64,000 bases of DNA from NCBI RefSeq assembly GCF_001905385.1, contig NZ_LIPF01000005.1, positions 186,001-250,000 of the forward strand, given 5' to 3'. A program made the translations under genes and the position numbers. The notes under the pieces were generated by a model. The model was given only the letters and a program-made list of their open reading frames with translations, had not been told where the DNA came from and made no database searches. The DNA comes from Streptomyces sp. CB02414 (GTDB lineage: Bacteria; Actinomycetota; Actinomycetes; Streptomycetales; Streptomycetaceae). Positions 34,496-41,881 of this stretch are shown here, piece after piece (position 1 is the stretch's first letter; each line of letters starts with the position of its first letter).

Positions 34496-35506
34496 CTACT
34501 CGGCGGAGGCCTGTGCGGTGGAGCCGCGGACGACGAGTTCCGGTTCGAAGAGCAGTTCACCGTGCGGTACTTCGGTGCCCTGGATCTGGGCGCAGAGGAG
34601 GTCGACGGCGGCGCGTCCCATGGCCTCGATGGGCTGGCGGACGGTGGTGAGGGGTGGTTCGGTGCAGGTCATGAAGGCGGAGTCGTCGTAGCCGACGACG
34701 GAGATGTCGTGGGGTACGGCCAGTCCGCGGCGGCGGGCGGCGCGTACGGTGCCGAGGGCGAGGGGGTCGCTGGCGCAGATGATGCCGGTGACGCCGCGGT
34801 CGATGAGGCGGGAGGCGGCTGCCTGGCCGCCCTCCAGGGAGAACATCGACCGCTCCACGAACTCCTCGGGCAGGTCGGCGTTCACGGCGCCGGCCGCCTC
34901 CCGAGCGGCGGCCAGCTTCCGGCGGGAGGGGATGTGGTCCGAGGGGCCGAGGACCAGGCCGATGCGTTCGTGCCCGAGGGAGACCAGGTGCCGCCAGGAC
35001 TGCTCGACGGCCACGGCGTCGTCGCAGGCGATGCACGGGAAGTCGAGGTTCTCGATCGACGCGTTGATCAGGACGACCGGGATGTTGCGCTCCGCGAGGA
35101 GCCGGTAGTGGTCGTGCGGGGCGTCGGCCTGCGCGAACAGCCCGCCGGCGAAGACGACCCCGGACACCTGCTGCTGGAGCAGCAACTCGACGTAGTCCGC
35201 CTCGGAGACGCCGCCCTTGGTCTGCGTGCACAGCACCGGCGTCAGCCCCTGCTGCGCCAGCGCACCGCCGATGACCTCGGCGAACGCCGGGAAGATCGGG
35301 TTCTGCAGCTCGGGCAGGACCAGCCCCACCAGACGCGCCCGCTCGCCCCGCAGCTGGGTCGGCCGCTCGTAGCCCAGCACGTCCAACGCGCTCAGCACGG
35401 ACTGCCGGGTCGCCTCCGAAACCCCGGGCTTGCCGTTGAGGACCCGGCTGACCGTGGCCTCGCTGACCCCAACCTTCTTCGCCACCTGAGCAAGTCGTCG
35501 CGTCAC
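34496..35506 (-). CDS. LacI-family regulator (copy 2), near-identical to copy 1
   Basis: 336 aa, GTG start at 35506, directly upstream of the GH87 gene. The DNA-binding half differs from copy 1 by a single residue (VLNGKPG against VLNDKPG), so both should read the same operators. Most of the effector domain is the same, but HIPSRRKLAAAREAAG and the following VNADLP differ from copy 1 (HIPSLRRLQAAVQAAGG, SVAE), and the ends differ (QASAE against QAAAK). Likely a repressor of the glucanase and perhaps the importer, possibly sensing a different oligosaccharide. The pair arose by duplication and has probably been kept alike by gene conversion. Confidence 0.93.
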   Translation of the reverse strand: MTRRLAQVAKKVGVSEATVSRVLNGKPGVSEATRQSVLSALDVLGYERPTQLRGERARLVGLVLPELQNPIFPAFAEVIGGALAQQGLTPVLCTQTKGGVSEADYVELLLQQQVSGVVFAGGLFAQADAPHDHYRLLAERNIPVVLINASIENLDFPCIACDDAVAVEQSWRHLVSLGHERIGLVLGPSDHIPSRRKLAAAREAAGAVNADLPEEFVERSMFSLEGGQAAASRLIDRGVTGIICASDPLALGTVRAARRRGLAVPHDISVVGYDDSAFMTCTEPPLTTVRQPIEAMGRAAVDLLCAQIQGTEVPHGELLFEPELVVRGSTAQASAE

Positions 35507-35528
35507 AGCGAAAGGCTAACGCAAGCCC

Positions 35529-35543
35529 CGCAAGCGGCTTGCT
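35529..35543. promoter_or_regulatory. LacI operator before LacI copy 2
   Basis: CGCAAG-CGG-CTTGCT, an inverted repeat with 3-bp spacer, 23 bp before the regulator start, with a further CGCAAG at about 35519. Same half-site as the other two operators, pointing to autoregulation. Confidence 0.55.
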
Positions 35544-35601
35544 CTCGTGCCGGATTGCGGCCGTTGCGCCCGGCAGGTGAAACGTGTGGGCGTATGCGCC
35601 T

Positions 35602-36627
35602 TCAGTCCAGCGTGATCCGCGCGGCGACCGGAAGGTGGTCGCTGCCGGTGGCGGGCAGGGTGCGGATGTGGCCGACGGTCGCGGAGCGGGCCATGACCTG
35701 GTCGATCCGGGCCACCGGGAAGGCGGCGGGGAAGCTGAACGCGACGCCCCGCTCGGCGACGTCCAGCCGCGTGGTCAGCGGGTCGAGGGCGCGGTCGTCG
35801 ACCGTGCCGTTGAGGTCGCCCAGCAGCACCACCCGGCGCAGCTCCTCGGCCGCGACGGCATCGCCCAGCAGCCCGGCGCTCTCGTCCCGCCAGTCCGATG
35901 CCAGGCCGCTCGCGCCGACGCGGACGGAGGGCAGGTGCGCGACGTACACCGCGATCTCGCCGTGCGGTGTGCGGGCCACCGTCCGCAGGCCCCGGTTCCA
36001 CTCCTCCGTGATGCCGGGCGGTTTGATGTCGAGCGGCCGGGCGTCGGTGAGCGGGTGCTTCGACCAGAGCCCGACGGTGCCCTGGACCGTCCGGTACGGG
36101 TAGTCGGCGGCCAGGGTCCGCGTGTACACGTCGAGCGCCGGGGGGACCAGCTCCTGGAGGGCGATGAGGTCGGGTTCCGCGCCGGCCAGGGCGCGGGCGG
36201 TGCCCGCGGGGTCGTCGTTCTCGTCGCTGACGTTGTGCTGGACCACGAGCAGGTCGTCGGCGCGGGCCTCGGGCGCGGGCAGCAGCAGCGGACCGAAGAG
36301 GTACGTCCAGGCGGCGACCGGCAGCAGGAGGGCCACCAGCGCGAGCGCCGACCGGCGTACCAGCGCCAGGACGAGCAGCAGCACGACCACCGCACCGAGC
36401 CACGGCAGGAATGTCTCCAGCAGACTGCCCAGCCCGAGCACCGCGTTGGGGACCGCGCCGTGGAACACGAGCAGGGCGGCCGTCAGCACGGCGGCCGCCG
36501 TGACCACGCGGCCCCGCGACCGGGCCGGCCGGCCCGCCCGGGAGGCCCGACTCCGCACCCGTGCCGCCAGGCCCCGTGCCCGCGCCATCGGCCCCGGTCG
36601 CGGCCGTGTCTCCGCCTGCTCCACCAT
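35602..36627 (-). CDS. Membrane-anchored endonuclease/exonuclease/phosphatase (EEP) family protein
   Basis: 341 aa from ATG 36627 (VEQAETRPRPGP), behind GGAAGAGG. A basic cytoplasmic N-terminus is followed by three hydrophobic segments (about 40-125: VVTAAAVLTAALLVFHGAV; WLGAVVVLLLVLALV; LVALLLPVAAWTYLFGPLLL). The EEP domain should lie outside: VVQHNVSDEND (metal Asn), LIALQELV (metal Glu), YVAHLPS, GDLNGT and GSDHLPV (catalytic Asp-His). Members of this membrane group are often annotated as secreted endonuclease/phosphatase; substrate may be nucleic acid, phospholipid or phosphosugar. It lies beyond the hairpin ending the galactonate operon and is probably a separate unit. Confidence 0.85.
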   Translation of the reverse strand: MVEQAETRPRPGPMARARGLAARVRSRASRAGRPARSRGRVVTAAAVLTAALLVFHGAVPNAVLGLGSLLETFLPWLGAVVVLLLVLALVRRSALALVALLLPVAAWTYLFGPLLLPAPEARADDLLVVQHNVSDENDDPAGTARALAGAEPDLIALQELVPPALDVYTRTLAADYPYRTVQGTVGLWSKHPLTDARPLDIKPPGITEEWNRGLRTVARTPHGEIAVYVAHLPSVRVGASGLASDWRDESAGLLGDAVAAEELRRVVLLGDLNGTVDDRALDPLTTRLDVAERGVAFSFPAAFPVARIDQVMARSATVGHIRTLPATGSDHLPVAARITLD

Positions 36628-36638
36628 GCCTCTTCCGT

Positions 36639-36668
36639 CCACTCGTCCTCGCACGTCAGGACGAGTGG
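36639..36668 (-). terminator. Hairpin terminator of the galactonate operon
   Basis: CCACTCGTCCT (36639-36649) and AGGACGAGTGG (36658-36668) form a perfect 11-bp stem with an 8-nt loop, 10 bp past the stop of the GntR gene. It closes the operon on the minus strand. Confidence 0.75.
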
Positions 36669-36677
36669 CCCAGTGGA

Positions 36678-37400
36678 TCAGTTCCCGTCGGTGTCGTTCC
36701 GCGGGCCGCGCGTGAGGTGGTCGTGGTCCGCCGCGGCCTTGGCGAGCAGGGCCAGCATCGCGGACTCGGCCCGTGCCGGGTCCCGGTCCCGGACGGCGTC
36801 CAGGACCGCGCGGTGGCTCGGGACCGGGTCGTCGGCGTCCTCGTGGGCGTGGACCAGCCGGTCGCGTTCCCTGAGCCCCGGCTCCAGGAGCATGTCCATC
36901 CTGCGCAGCAGTTCGTTGCCGGTGGCGGCCAGCAGGGCCAGGTGGAACGCGGCGTCCGCCTCGGCGGCAGCGGCGGGGCCCAGGCCGGTCCGCCCCATGG
37001 CGCCGAGGGCGCTCTCCAGGGCCGCCAGGTCCGCATCCGTACGGTGCAGGGCGGCCCGGCGCGCGGCGGCGGGCTCGACAATGGACCGTACGTCGGCGAG
37101 GTCGCGCAGCAGCGGGCCGACGTCGCCGGTCTCCATCCGCCAGCGGATCACGTCGGCGTCGAGGAGGTTCCAGTGGGCACGCTCCCGGACGAAGGTGCCG
37201 CGCTTCTGCCGGGCGTCGGTCAGTCCCTTGCCCGCCAGTACCTTCAGCGCCTCCCGCATCACCGTCAGGCTCACGTCCAGCTCCGCCCCGAGCGCGCCGA
37301 TGTCGAGGATCTCGCCCTCGGCGATCTCGCCGCCCACGATGCGCGCGCCGAGCCGGTGCACGACCTGTCCGTGCACGCCGCGGCCGGAGTAGGACGCCAT
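36678..37400 (-). CDS. dgoR: GntR/FadR-family regulator of D-galactonate use
   Basis: 240 aa. N-terminal winged helix (VHRLGARIVGGEIAEGEIL, then LGAELDVSLTVMREALKVLAGKGL, ending in KRGTFV) and a C-terminal FCD domain (about 95-225) with the metal/ligand residues in DAAFHLALLAATGN and SHRAVLDAV. FCD regulators sense organic acids. It is the last gene of the operon dehydratase-aldolase-kinase-regulator, as in E. coli, where DgoR (also FadR type) represses dgo genes until galactonate is present. AGGAG precedes ATG 37400. The AT-rich patch before the dehydratase is the likely operator. The symbol is by role and context. Confidence 0.85.
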   Translation of the reverse strand: MASYSGRGVHGQVVHRLGARIVGGEIAEGEILDIGALGAELDVSLTVMREALKVLAGKGLTDARQKRGTFVRERAHWNLLDADVIRWRMETGDVGPLLRDLADVRSIVEPAAARRAALHRTDADLAALESALGAMGRTGLGPAAAAEADAAFHLALLAATGNELLRRMDMLLEPGLRERDRLVHAHEDADDPVPSHRAVLDAVRDRDPARAESAMLALLAKAAADHDHLTRGPRNDTDGN

Positions 37401-37472
37401 GCGGTTCTCCTGGGGGTGACTCGTGGGTGAAGCGGTTCGCGGGGTCGCGCGCCGGACAGGCCCTGGGTGCGC

Positions 37473-38426
37473 TCAGCGTATGGCGCCGCCCGGCGGGGCG
37501 TTGAGCACGGCCAGTTCGTCGCGGTGCGGCAGACCCTCCCAGTCACCCCGGGTGGCGACCGCGAAGGCGCCGGCGGTGACCGCGCGACCCAGGCGGTCGG
37601 CCGGTGCGAGTCCGTCCAGCAGCCCCGAGAGGTAACCGGCGCAGAAGGCGTCCCCGGCACCGACCGTGTCCACCACCGGCACGCGCGGCGCGGGCTGCTC
37701 CAGACGCTGCCCATCGGCGCCGTACAGTCCGGCACCGTCGCCGCCCCGTTTGACGACCACTTCGCGCGCTCCGGCGGCCAGCGCCTGGGCCACCCGCCCG
37801 GCTTCGTCGGAGTCGTCGTCCCCGGCGATCAGGGGCAGTTCGTCGTCGGAGGCGATCACGACGTCGACGCTGCCGCGCAGCCGGCGCAGGGCGGCCGCCG
37901 CTTCCTCGGCGCTCCACAGCCGGGCCCGGTGATTGACGTCCAGGACCACCGTCCAGCCGTGTGCGCGTGCGTGGGCGACCGCCTCGGTCACCGTCGCGAG
38001 CGGGCCGGGTCCCAGCGCACAGGTGATGCCGGTGACGTGCAGGACGCGGGCGCCCTCCGCCAGGGCCGCGGTGAGGTGCTCGGGCCGCTGCCGGGAGGCG
38101 GCGGACCCGGTGCGCCAGTAGTGCACGCGGGCCACGTCGCCGACGAGGCGTTCCCGCATCAGGGCACCCGTCGGTGCCTCGGGGTCGGTGGTGGCATTCC
38201 GCACGTCGACGCCCTCGCCGCGCAGGGTCCGCAGGGCCAGGCGGGCCGGTTCGTCCGCGCCCAGGCGGCCCGCCCAGGCGACGCGGTGGCCGAGGCGGGC
38301 CAGTCCGACGGCGACGTTCGACTCGGCGCCGGCCACGGCGGTGCGGGCCGGTGCTCCGGTGCTCAGCGGGCCTTCGGTCTGCAGGGACAGCATCGTCTCG
38401 CCGAAGGTCAGGACGTCGGCCGTCAT
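37473..38426 (-). CDS. PfkB-family 2-keto-3-deoxy-sugar-acid kinase
   Basis: 317 aa from ATG 38426 with GGAGGAC upstream; the start overlaps the aldolase stop (ATGA), so translation is coupled. PfkB features: DVLTFGETMLSL at the N-terminus, AGAESNVAVGLARLG, and the catalytic DTVGAGDAFCAGYLSGLL with the Asp base and anion hole. It should phosphorylate 2-keto-3-deoxygalactonate to the 6-phosphate, feeding the aldolase. E. coli DgoK is from an unrelated (ASKHA) family, so this KdgK-like enzyme would be a non-orthologous replacement in an otherwise dgo-like operon. Confidence 0.88.
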   Translation of the reverse strand: MTADVLTFGETMLSLQTEGPLSTGAPARTAVAGAESNVAVGLARLGHRVAWAGRLGADEPARLALRTLRGEGVDVRNATTDPEAPTGALMRERLVGDVARVHYWRTGSAASRQRPEHLTAALAEGARVLHVTGITCALGPGPLATVTEAVAHARAHGWTVVLDVNHRARLWSAEEAAAALRRLRGSVDVVIASDDELPLIAGDDDSDEAGRVAQALAAGAREVVVKRGGDGAGLYGADGQRLEQPAPRVPVVDTVGAGDAFCAGYLSGLLDGLAPADRLGRAVTAGAFAVATRGDWEGLPHRDELAVLNAPPGGAIR

Positions 38427-39064
38427 GCGGCGTCCTCCGCCCGGCACACCGAACGGAACCGGCGGGCCCGCTCGCGCAGCCCGTCCAGGTCGCCGCCGTG
38501 CGCGGCGTCGCCGACCAGGGGCGACCCGACACCGACCGCGAGGGCCCCCGCCGCGAAGTACTCCGGCACGAGGTCCGCGTCCACCCCGCCGACCGGCACC
38601 AACGGCATGTCGGGGAACGGGTCCTTCAGGGCCCGGAGATAGGCCGGTCCGCCCAGCGAGGCGGGGAAGAGCTTGACCGCGGTGGCGCCCGCGGCCATGA
38701 CGGCGACCGCCTCCGTGGGGGTCAGGGCGCCCGCCACCACGGGCACCCCCTGCCTAGCCGCGTCGGCGACCACGTCACCGCCTGACGGAGTGACCACCCA
38801 CGTGGCGCCGGTGTCCAGGACCCGCCGCAGACCGTCCGGCGTGACGACCGTGCCGGCGCCGACGAACGCGTCCGCGCCGACCTCGCGGACGGCCCTGGCG
38901 ATCACACCGCAGGCGTCCTCGGTGTTGAGGGAGACCTCGACCAGGCCGACGCCCTCCTCGACGAGCGTGAGCACGGTGCGCAGGGCGGCGTCCGCCGAGC
39001 GCCCGCGCACGATGGCGGCGAGCCGGTCCCGGCCCAGCCGGGTGGTGAAGTCGGTGAGTTCCAT
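38423..39064 (-). CDS. dgoA: 2-keto-3-deoxy-6-phosphogalactonate/-gluconate aldolase
   Basis: 213 aa from ATG 39064 with GGAG upstream; the open frame continues further up without family similarity. A compact KDPG/KDPGal aldolase: general base Glu43 in LVEVSLNTED, GAGTV, GALTPTE, and Schiff-base Lys131 in AVKLFPAS. It splits the 6-phospho keto-deoxy acid into pyruvate and glyceraldehyde 3-phosphate. The dehydratase upstream points to galactonate, so the KDPGal form is favoured, though aldolases of this size often accept both epimers. Confidence 0.88.
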   Translation of the reverse strand: MELTDFTTRLGRDRLAAIVRGRSADAALRTVLTLVEEGVGLVEVSLNTEDACGVIARAVREVGADAFVGAGTVVTPDGLRRVLDTGATWVVTPSGGDVVADAARQGVPVVAGALTPTEAVAVMAAGATAVKLFPASLGGPAYLRALKDPFPDMPLVPVGGVDADLVPEYFAAGALAVGVGSPLVGDAAHGGDLDGLRERARRFRSVCRAEDAA

Positions 39065-39135
39065 GGAAGGGCTCCGGTGCGAGATGTGGGCTGCGGGAAC
39101 GGTCACTGGGGCGGTACGACGTCCGGCGGGGCTGC

Positions 39136-40281
39136 TCACCACTCGGCGAACGAGCCGTCCGGATGCCGCCACACGGGCCCCCGCCAGTCCGGGACGCTGC
39201 CGTCGGCCGCCCGTACGGCACGCTCGTCGACTTCGATGCCGAGGCCCGGCGCGGTGGGCCGCAGGAAACACCCGTCGTGGAAGCGGAACACCTCCGGGTC
39301 GACGACGTAGTCGAGGACCTCGGCACCCCGGTTGTAGTGGATGCCGATGCTCTGCTCCTGGATGAGGAAGTTCGGGGTGCTGAACGCGATCTGCAGGCTG
39401 GACGCCAGGGAGACCGGGCCGAGGGGGCAGTGCGGTGCGACCGGGACGTCGAAGGTCTCCGCGAGCGCGGCGATGCGGCGCACCTCGGAGATCCCGCCCG
39501 CGTGGGAGAGGTCGGGCTGCAGGACGGCGAACCCGGCCTGGAGGGCCGGCAGCACGTCGGTGCGGGAGTACAGGCGCTCGCCGGTGGCGAGGGGCACCGG
39601 TGAGGCGGTCACCAGGTCACCCAGCAGGTGGGTGTACTCCGGCAGCGTCGTCTCCTCGGCGAAGAGCGGGTTGAAGGGCGCCAGGAGCGGCAGCACCTTG
39701 CGCGCGTTGGCCACCGTGAAACGCCCGTGGAAGTCGACCGCGAAGTCCCGGTCGGGACCCAGTACCTCCCGTGCCGCGGCCGCCCGCCCCACCAGGTCGT
39801 CGATGTCGCGGGTCGTCGCCAGGCGGTTCATCCTGCCGCACGCGTTCATCTTGACCGCGGTGAAGCCGGCCTCCACCTGGGCGGCGACGGCGTCCGCGAC
39901 CTCGGCGGGCTCGTCGCCGCCCACCCAGCTGTAGGCGCGCACGCGATCGCGCACCGGGCCGCCGAGCAGTACGTGGACGGGGACGCCGTACCTCTTGCCC
40001 GCGATGTCCCACAGGGCCTGGTCGAGTCCCGCGACGGCGCTGGAGAGCACCGGGCCGCCCCGGTAGAAAGAGCCCTTCGTCATCACCTGCCAGTGGTCCT
40101 CGATGCGCGACGGGTCCTGGCCGATGAGCAGTTCGGCCAGTTCGTGCACCGCGGTGCGTACGGTCGCCGCCCGCCCCTCGACGACGGGCTCGCCCCAGCC
40201 GACGACGCCCTCGTCGGTCTCCACCCGGCACAGCAGCCACCGGGGCGGTACGGCGAAGGTCTCGACGCGGGTGATCTTCAA
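39136..40281 (-). CDS. dgoD: D-galactonate dehydratase (enolase superfamily)
   Basis: 381 aa from TTG 40281, chosen because GGGAGG lies five bases before and the resulting MKITRVETFAVPPRW matches the start of known DgoD proteins (382 aa in E. coli); an upstream GTG (40302) would add residues the family lacks. Enolase-superfamily residues: AVDFHGRF (metal Asp and acid His), LFAEETTLPE and ATGERLYS (metal Glu), and VAPHCPLGP (base His). It converts D-galactonate to 2-keto-3-deoxygalactonate, the first step here. It heads the operon and is divergent from the hydroxyproline operon. Confidence 0.92.
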   Translation of the reverse strand: MKITRVETFAVPPRWLLCRVETDEGVVGWGEPVVEGRAATVRTAVHELAELLIGQDPSRIEDHWQVMTKGSFYRGGPVLSSAVAGLDQALWDIAGKRYGVPVHVLLGGPVRDRVRAYSWVGGDEPAEVADAVAAQVEAGFTAVKMNACGRMNRLATTRDIDDLVGRAAAAREVLGPDRDFAVDFHGRFTVANARKVLPLLAPFNPLFAEETTLPEYTHLLGDLVTASPVPLATGERLYSRTDVLPALQAGFAVLQPDLSHAGGISEVRRIAALAETFDVPVAPHCPLGPVSLASSLQIAFSTPNFLIQEQSIGIHYNRGAEVLDYVVDPEVFRFHDGCFLRPTAPGLGIEVDERAVRAADGSVPDWRGPVWRHPDGSFAEW

Positions 40282-40316
40282 GGGGGCCTCCCGGCTCGGC
40301 ACTCGGACCAGCGCCC

Positions 40317-40340
40317 AAATTAAATATGAATTTATGAATC
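40317..40340 (-). promoter_or_regulatory. AT-rich promoter/operator region of the galactonate operon
   Basis: A 24-bp stretch that is almost all A/T in otherwise GC-rich DNA, 36 bp before dgoD. It contains AAATT-N7-AATTT as an inverted repeat and, on the minus strand, two ATTCAT repeats. It likely holds the -10 region and the GntR site. Confidence 0.5.
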
Positions 40341-40383
40341 ACGCCAAGGGTTCCTCCGGTCACTCCCGGACGCTGACGAGCCG

Positions 40384-40444
40384 TTGTGTTCCAGGAAGCC
40401 GGATGTATAGCCTGAGTGATGAGGGATGGCATGTGACATTTTAC
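40384..40444 (+). promoter_or_regulatory. Promoter and GntR operator of the hydroxyproline operon
   Basis: A plausible -35 TTGTGT (40384-40389) and -10 TATAGC (40406-40411) have 16-bp spacing. Downstream, ATGTGACATTTTAC (40431-40444) carries the core ATGTGACAT seen as a perfect palindrome before the GntR gene at 48503-48517 and in copies at 47656-47684 before the collagenase. Its position past the start point suits repression. Confidence 0.55.
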
Positions 40445-40457
40445 TGAGGAGGGGTCG

Positions 40458-41624
40458 ATGGCCCTGAAGGTCGTCGTCGTGGGCGGGGGAGTGGTCGGTG
40501 CCGCCTGCGCCTTCCACGCCGCTTCGGCGGGCCTGGACGTCACGGTCGTCGACCGCGGGCCCGTCGGTGCCGGGACCACGAGCCGCGGCGAGGGCAACGT
40601 CCTGCTCTCCGACAAGGAACCGGGACCCGAACTCGACCTGGCCCGCCTGAGCCGCACGCTGTGGGACGAGGCCGGGGACGAACTCGGCGCCGACTCCTTC
40701 GAACTGGAGCCCAAGGGAGGCCTGGTCGTCGCCAGTACGGCCGAAGGGCTCGCGGCGCTCGGCGAGTTCGCCGCGCGGCAGTCGGCGGCAGGGGTGCGCG
40801 GCGAGCCGGTCGACCGCGTCCGCGAACTCGAACCCCACCTCGCCCCGGGCATCCCCGGCGGCGTCCACTACCCGCAGGACGCCCAGGTGCAGCCCGTGCT
40901 GGCGGCGGCGGCCCTGCTCCGCGCGGCCGTGGAGCGCGGAGCCCGCACGCGGACGGCCGAGGTCACTGCCGCGGTGACCGGCCGCGACGGCGAGGTCACC
41001 GGCGTCCGGACGGCGGCCGGTGACCTGCTGCCCGCCGACGCCGTCGTCAACGCCGCCGGCACCTGGGGCGGCGAGGTCGGCCGCCGGCTCGGCGCGCCCG
41101 TGGAGGTGCTGCCGCGCCGGGGCTTCGTCCTCGTGACCGAACCGCTGCCGCCGATGGTCCGGCACAAGGTCTACTCCGCCGACTACGTCGCGAACGTCGC
41201 CTCCTCCGACGCCGGCCTGGAGACCTCGTGCGTCGTCGAGGGAACCCGCGGCGGCACGATCCTCATCGGCGCCAGCCGCGAACGCGTCGGCTTCGACACG
41301 ACGCCGAACCCCGCCGTGGTCACCCGCCTCGCCGCACAGGCGTGCGCGCTCTTCCCCTTCCTGCGGGACACCCACCTGATCCGGACCTACCGCGGATTCA
41401 GGCCGTACTGCCCGGACCACCTGCCGGTCGTCGGCCCGGACCCGCGCGCCCCGGGCGTGGTCCACGCCTGCGGTCACGAGGGCGCGGGCATCGGGCTGGC
41501 CCCCGCGACCGGTGCCCTGGTGACGGCCCATCTGCTCGGCCGTCCCTGGCGGGGAGCCGACCCGGCGGCGCACACCGCACTGCTGCCCGACCGCTTCCTC
41601 ACCCCGAAAGGTGCTGCCCAGTGA
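40458..41624 (+). CDS. D-hydroxyproline dehydrogenase, FAD (DadA/HcnC-like) subunit
   Basis: 388 aa, ATG behind GAGGAGGGG. It belongs to the DAO/glycine-oxidase fold: N-terminal FAD motif VVVVGGGVVGAACAFHAA, then AVVNAAGTWGGEVGRRLGA, and the C-terminal HACGHEGAGIGLAPATG around the flavin. It closely parallels the HcnC-like subunit of three-part D-hydroxyproline dehydrogenases, which oxidise cis-4-hydroxy-D-proline to pyrroline-4-hydroxy-2-carboxylate and pass electrons to the chain. The next two genes encode the 2Fe-2S and second flavin subunits, overlapping by GTGA and 8 bp, which supports one complex. A proline or sarcosine oxidase role is the alternative, made less likely by the epimerase and deaminase in the operon. 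Confidence 0.85.
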   Translation: MALKVVVVGGGVVGAACAFHAASAGLDVTVVDRGPVGAGTTSRGEGNVLLSDKEPGPELDLARLSRTLWDEAGDELGADSFELEPKGGLVVASTAEGLAALGEFAARQSAAGVRGEPVDRVRELEPHLAPGIPGGVHYPQDAQVQPVLAAAALLRAAVERGARTRTAEVTAAVTGRDGEVTGVRTAAGDLLPADAVVNAAGTWGGEVGRRLGAPVEVLPRRGFVLVTEPLPPMVRHKVYSADYVANVASSDAGLETSCVVEGTRGGTILIGASRERVGFDTTPNPAVVTRLAAQACALFPFLRDTHLIRTYRGFRPYCPDHLPVVGPDPRAPGVVHACGHEGAGIGLAPATGALVTAHLLGRPWRGADPAAHTALLPDRFLTPKGAAQ

Positions 41625-41881
41625 GCCGGATCAGCGTCGACGGCGAGCCGCTGGGGTTCGTCGAGGGACAGACCGTCGCCGCGGCCCTCGTGGCCGTGGG
41701 CCGGGTCGCCTGGCGCACCACCCGCGTCGGGCGCCGTCCGCGCGGCGTTTTCTGCGGGATCGGCGTCTGCTTCGACTGCCTGGTGACCATCGACGGAGTG
41801 GGCGGGCAGCGGGCCTGCCTGATACCGGCCCGCGCGGGCATGACCGTCACGACACGGACACCGGAGGACGGCGATGAGTGA
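41621..41881 (+). CDS. D-hydroxyproline dehydrogenase, small [2Fe-2S] (HcnA-like) subunit
   Basis: 86 aa, GTG 41621 overlapping the previous stop (GTGA). It is a ferredoxin-like domain: FVEGQTVAAALVAVGRVAWR, then RGVFCGIGVCFDCLVTIDG and QRACLIPARAGM, giving Cys-x4-Cys-x2-Cys and a fourth Cys for a plant-type 2Fe-2S cluster. Such small subunits sit between the two flavoprotein subunits in sarcosine-oxidase/HcnABC-type enzymes. It is too short to act alone. Confidence 0.88.
   Translation: MSRISVDGEPLGFVEGQTVAAALVAVGRVAWRTTRVGRRPRGVFCGIGVCFDCLVTIDGVGGQRACLIPARAGMTVTTRTPEDGDE

Noticed and set aside
28889..35506. Composite transposon formed by the two LacI repeats
   Set aside because: The repeats are regulator genes with no transposase or terminal inverted repeats; duplication with gene conversion explains them better.
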